DNA of 64,000 nucleotides, taken from assembly GCF_040939455.1 (NCBI RefSeq), contig NC_134118.1, positions 78,984,680-79,048,679 on the forward strand, in the 5' to 3' direction. Each line of letters starts with the position of its first letter. The first letter of the stretch is position 1. The DNA is from Microcebus murinus (Eukaryota > Chordata > Mammalia > Primates > Cheirogaleidae). Under the pieces are notes generated by a model. It was given only the letters and a program-made list of their open reading frames with translations. It did not search any database and was not told the DNA's origin. The translations under genes and the position numbers were made by a program. Positions 60,795 through 64,000 of this stretch are shown here, piece by piece.

Positions 60795-60975
60795 ATAGAG
60801 AGACAGCCCCCCACCCCGGCCCACCGCTCCCTGCCCGCCCCGCCCCGCCTGTCACCCCCGTCCCTCGGAGCCCGCCGGACCCGGCCGGTGAACTCAACAG
60901 GCCCGGCCCGGCGCGGGTCAGCGCCGGTGCGGGGCCTGGGGCGGGAGGAGGCGGCGGGGAAGCGCAGAGAGGCTC

Positions 60976-60992
60976 GGCTTCTTGAGCGGGGC
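60976..60992 (+). promoter_or_regulatory. D-box-like upstream element of 5S gene 11
   Basis: The element at -33 to -17 is unchanged. Confidence 0.45.
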
Positions 60993-61008
60993 AGGGGCGC
61001 CCTCCGCC

Positions 61009-61129
61009 GTCTAGGGCCACACCACCCTGAACGCGCCCGACCTCGTCTGGTCTCGGAAGCTAAGCAGGGTCGGGCCTGGTTAGTACTTGGATGGGAGACC
61101 GCCTGGGAATACCGGGTGCCGTAGGCTTC
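61009..61129 (+). rRNA. RN5S: 5S rRNA gene 11 (class B variant)
   Basis: The gene is identical to genes 7-9. It is the last gene in the window; the next would fall about 665 bp past the right end. Confidence 0.94.
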
Positions 61130-64000
61130 TTCTTTTTTTTTTTTTTTGTTTTGCCTCTTGTTCTGTCCCCTCTCTGGGAGCGAGGCGGCGGCCCGGGGTG
61201 GGGGTCACCCCCACCCTCAGCGCCCGCCGCGGTGCCTGGCGCCCCAGCCCGCACCGTGGGGCCTCCTCTTGTCCCAAGCCGCGACACCGCCGTCACGCGG
61301 CAGCATGCGTGGCTTCTGGACTGTCAGGTCTCAGACCAAAGGTCTGCTCTGTGGGAACCGACACGCTGGAGGAAACCTTGAGAGTCTGAGAGGGGAGGGA
61401 GTTCCAGAAGAAGGCCAGGATGTCATTTGGAGGGAGTATGTGACCAGAACTCGTCCCGTTGCTTTTGGGGTTCTATGGGCTACACGTAGGAATCTTTGGT
61501 GGTGGCACCTGATGTTGGGGGATCCGGAGTCGCACCCAGACCTGCTCCACAGGCCTCCTTTTACTTTTCTCTTCGGATTCATTATTTTTAAAAAGTGTCT
61601 CTTATCTCTATGATTGCATTTTCTTTTCTCTCTCTTTTCAAGCAGATGATGGGAGTCCAAGTATTAAGGTGACATGTGTTGCCCGTGCCCCCCTCCCCCC
61701 TGTGTTCTTATTCATTTACCTCTGATGTCGTTCCAGCGTATTGTGGGGGTACCAATGTTAAGGTCGGGTACGTTGCCCTCTCCCAGCCTCCCCCCTCGGG
61801 TCAGAGCCTCAAGTGCGCCCATGCCCCAGTCGGTGCGCACCCACCCCATTCCTAATGGAGGTGTATGCCCATCCCCTCCCCCCACCCGCCCGACACCCAC
61901 CCGATGAAGGTGATACCTCTGTGTCCACTTAGGTGTCCATCGGTTCGTACCCATTTGCTGGTGAGCGCGAGCACGTGGTGCTCGTGTGTCCATTCTTGGG
62001 CTACCTGGCTTACTGGAACGGGTTCCAGCTCTGGCCAGGAGAACCACGAGAGGTGCCCTCTCACCGCTGCTCCTCCTAGCTGAATAGCACTCCGTGGTGT
62101 CCACGCGCCACATTTCATTTACGCACTCGTGGGTCGATGGGCACTCGGGTCGCTTCCAGGTCTTTGCGATTGTGACTTGTGCCCTGACTCTAACCCTAAC
62201 CCTTACCCAGCCCGTCTCCTCCTCGGCCCCTGCCTGACTGACTCCTTCCCGCCCGGCCTGTCACCTGTCACCGTCCTCTGCCCCTGCCTGACACGCTCCT
62301 CCCCGCCCGGGCCGTCACCGTCCTCGGCCCCTGCCTGACGGGGCTCCTCCGTCGCCTGGGCCTTCCAAGGGCTTGGTGTGGACGCTGGTTCCAGGACGCC
62401 CTCCCAGGAACCCGGTAGCAGGGCGGCCGCAGCGTCTCGCGCCACCCAACCGTCCGCCGGCCGGCGGCCGTCGCTAAGTGGCCTGCGGGGGACGTGCCCC
62501 CACTGTGGGGCGGGCGCCCAGCCTGGTGTCTTCTCCGAGGCCCCGTGGCTGCTTTTCCCCCCCCCGCAAGGGGAGAGCCGCGGAGGTGGGGACCGCCTCC
62601 TCGTGGGGACGTACACCCAGCTCTCCACGTCGGATTCCGGGGCTCTCTGTCCTGCCAGAAGGCCCAGCTGGCCTGCGGGTCCTTAGAGTGGCAAAAACAT
62701 CCGAAAACTGAGATTGAGGGTCCGGTGGTTGTCTGCACTTTTGTGCTGGGCACCCCAGGGAGGCCCAGAGGCTGGCTGGACGACGCGGTCTGCTGGGCAG
62801 GGGGGGGTTTGGAGGAGCAACTGATGCCCTTTGCACTTTGGGTAGCAAGTGTCTGAGGTGTCTCTGAGCCCTGCGCCATGTCGGGGGTGGGGGGTGGGAG
62901 GTCGGGCGGGGGTGGAGGAGCAGGAGGAGGAGGAGGAGGAGGAGGTGGGAAGGGCCGTGGCCTGCAGTCGTCTTCCCGGGGTGGCTTCTTCCACAGGCTG
63001 CTTGGCCTGGGCTCCCTGCACCTGGGCCTTTGGAGGACTGGCCCTGTGCTTGCCAACGCTTCCCCTGCAGGGACCCAGAGCTGGGAGGTTGCATCTCTCA
63101 GCCCTGGGTCGGGCAGAGCCCCAGCGGGCCATGCCCACAACCTCTCTCAGCACGGGTCCCCCAGAAGGCTCCTTTGGGACCAGGATTCTCTTGCGGGTGA
63201 CTCTTTAAGGTCTGGCCCCTGGATGGAGGGGCACCAGGAGTAGAGGAGCAGGAAGGGGAAGGGGGTGGCCATGCGAGGGGACACTTTCAGGCCAAGTCCC
63301 AGCTTCAGCCTGATCCTCCTGGGAACCCCGGGGTGTACGTCACACCTCCTGGTTGTCCCGCTCTGAGACAAGGAGCCGGGCTTCGCATTCCCCCAGCAGC
63401 CAGTCGTGGGCTGAGGACACCTGGGGCGTTGGGAACTCCCTGGCTTCTCCTTGGCTTAACATCTGGAGCTGCTTGTGAATCGTGCCGCCACACACACCCG
63501 AGTGCAGGTGTCTTCTGCACAGACTGCGGGCCTCGCTCTTCTGAATGCCGCTAGCTCGCCACCCACCCACGGGTGAACCTGGTCAGGGTACTTTCTCTCG
63601 GGGGCAGACTCTGATCCTGGCGGGCTACCGGTGTTTCTGTTTGCTCGTTTCTTTCTTCCATTTCGGGAAAGGCTTCCTTACTGGGTGTGGAAATCTCCTA
63701 TGCCTTTCCTCGCCTATTCTGTCAGCTTTAAAATTCTCTTTCAGTTGCCACCCTCACAGATGGATTAGGAAACTCTTTCCGGTGCACTCATTAGTGAAAT
63801 GACCTCAATGAAGCTGGAATCCAATATCTAATCGCCGATTTTTAGCGAGTCCACACGCCAGGGTGGTCGGGGTCCAATGCAGCCCCGGCCAGGCCCAGGC
63901 CCCTTGGACTGGGCCACAGGAGGACGCAGAGGAGGGTCCCGGCCCCCCCCCCCGGTCGCGTTGCCGGCAGTTCTCCAAGGGCTTGGGCGTTTTCCAGAGG
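61130..64000 (+). repeat. 5S spacer 11 (cut by the window end)
   Basis: The spacer carries class B states as in spacer 8 (GTTAAGG, GATACCTCTG, TTCTCCGAGG, GACGACG). L1 parts are at 61711-62183 and 63473-63543, telomere-like repeats at 62190-62208. It ends before the CGG tract, so the array continues to the right. Confidence 0.92.
61133..61152 (+). terminator. RNA polymerase III T-run terminator, gene 11
   Basis: T15 (61133-61147), then G and T4. Confidence 0.9.

Larger units (their letters stand above)
57474..61008 (+). repeat. 5S spacer 10 (unit 3656 bp)
   Basis: Class A states hold from the start to at least 59150. From about 60600 the sequence matches the end of spacer 7: (CGG)16 at 60597-60644, GTAGGTGAAGGAGGCCCGG and the short TG tract. 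L1 parts are at 58054-58526 and 59820-59890, telomere-like repeats at 58533-58551. A private CCATGTGACAC stands near 60403. This is an A-to-B recombinant. Confidence 0.92.

Overview
The window is eukaryotic and, by content, mammalian. It holds two tandem-repeat domains and no credible protein-coding gene. The organism call rests on the 121-nt 5S rRNA genes (close to the mammalian consensus but not identical), on an antisense relic of a mammalian LINE-1 3' end in every 5S spacer, and on CpG-rich spacers with (CGG)n and (TG)n microsatellites. The L1 3'-UTR text reminds me of strepsirrhine-primate L1s; that is recollection only and held with low confidence.

Domain 1 (1-21186) is a satellite with a 53-bp monomer, about 400 copies. 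Monomers fall into subtypes that often follow each other in threes, and they are nested in larger blocks: 1-2778 is repeated at 5017-7847; a higher-order unit at 5590-10292 is repeated at 10293-14409; and 15-20 kb is a mosaic of 1.7-2.8 kb duplications. Long open frames here, up to 553 codons, arise because a stop-poor 53-bp tandem repeat stays open with a 159-bp (53-codon) period. They are not genes.

Domain 2 (21187-64000) is a head-to-tail 5S rDNA array on the + strand. It starts with a truncated unit lacking the gene (21187-24442), then has 11 genes spaced 3642-3671 bp apart; the last unit runs off the window. Each unit runs: 121-bp gene, T-run terminator, GC-rich 3' flank, antisense L1 relic split by a ~1.28 kb insertion whose left edge carries telomere-like CTAACCC repeats, a low-complexity AT-richer stretch, then a CpG-rich upstream region with (CGG)5-16, a (TG)n tract and a D-box-like element before the next gene.

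All 11 genes differ from the conserved mammalian 5S sequence at the same six positions. They split into two classes. Class A (genes 1-6 and 10) has G46 and C115, which should break base pairs in helix III and helix I. Class B (genes 7, 8, 9 and 11) keeps both pairs. Spacer markers follow the classes but are shuffled in several units, a sign of unequal exchange or gene conversion. The internal promoter boxes are intact in nearly all copies, so transcription is plausible while the function of the RNA, above all class A, is doubtful.
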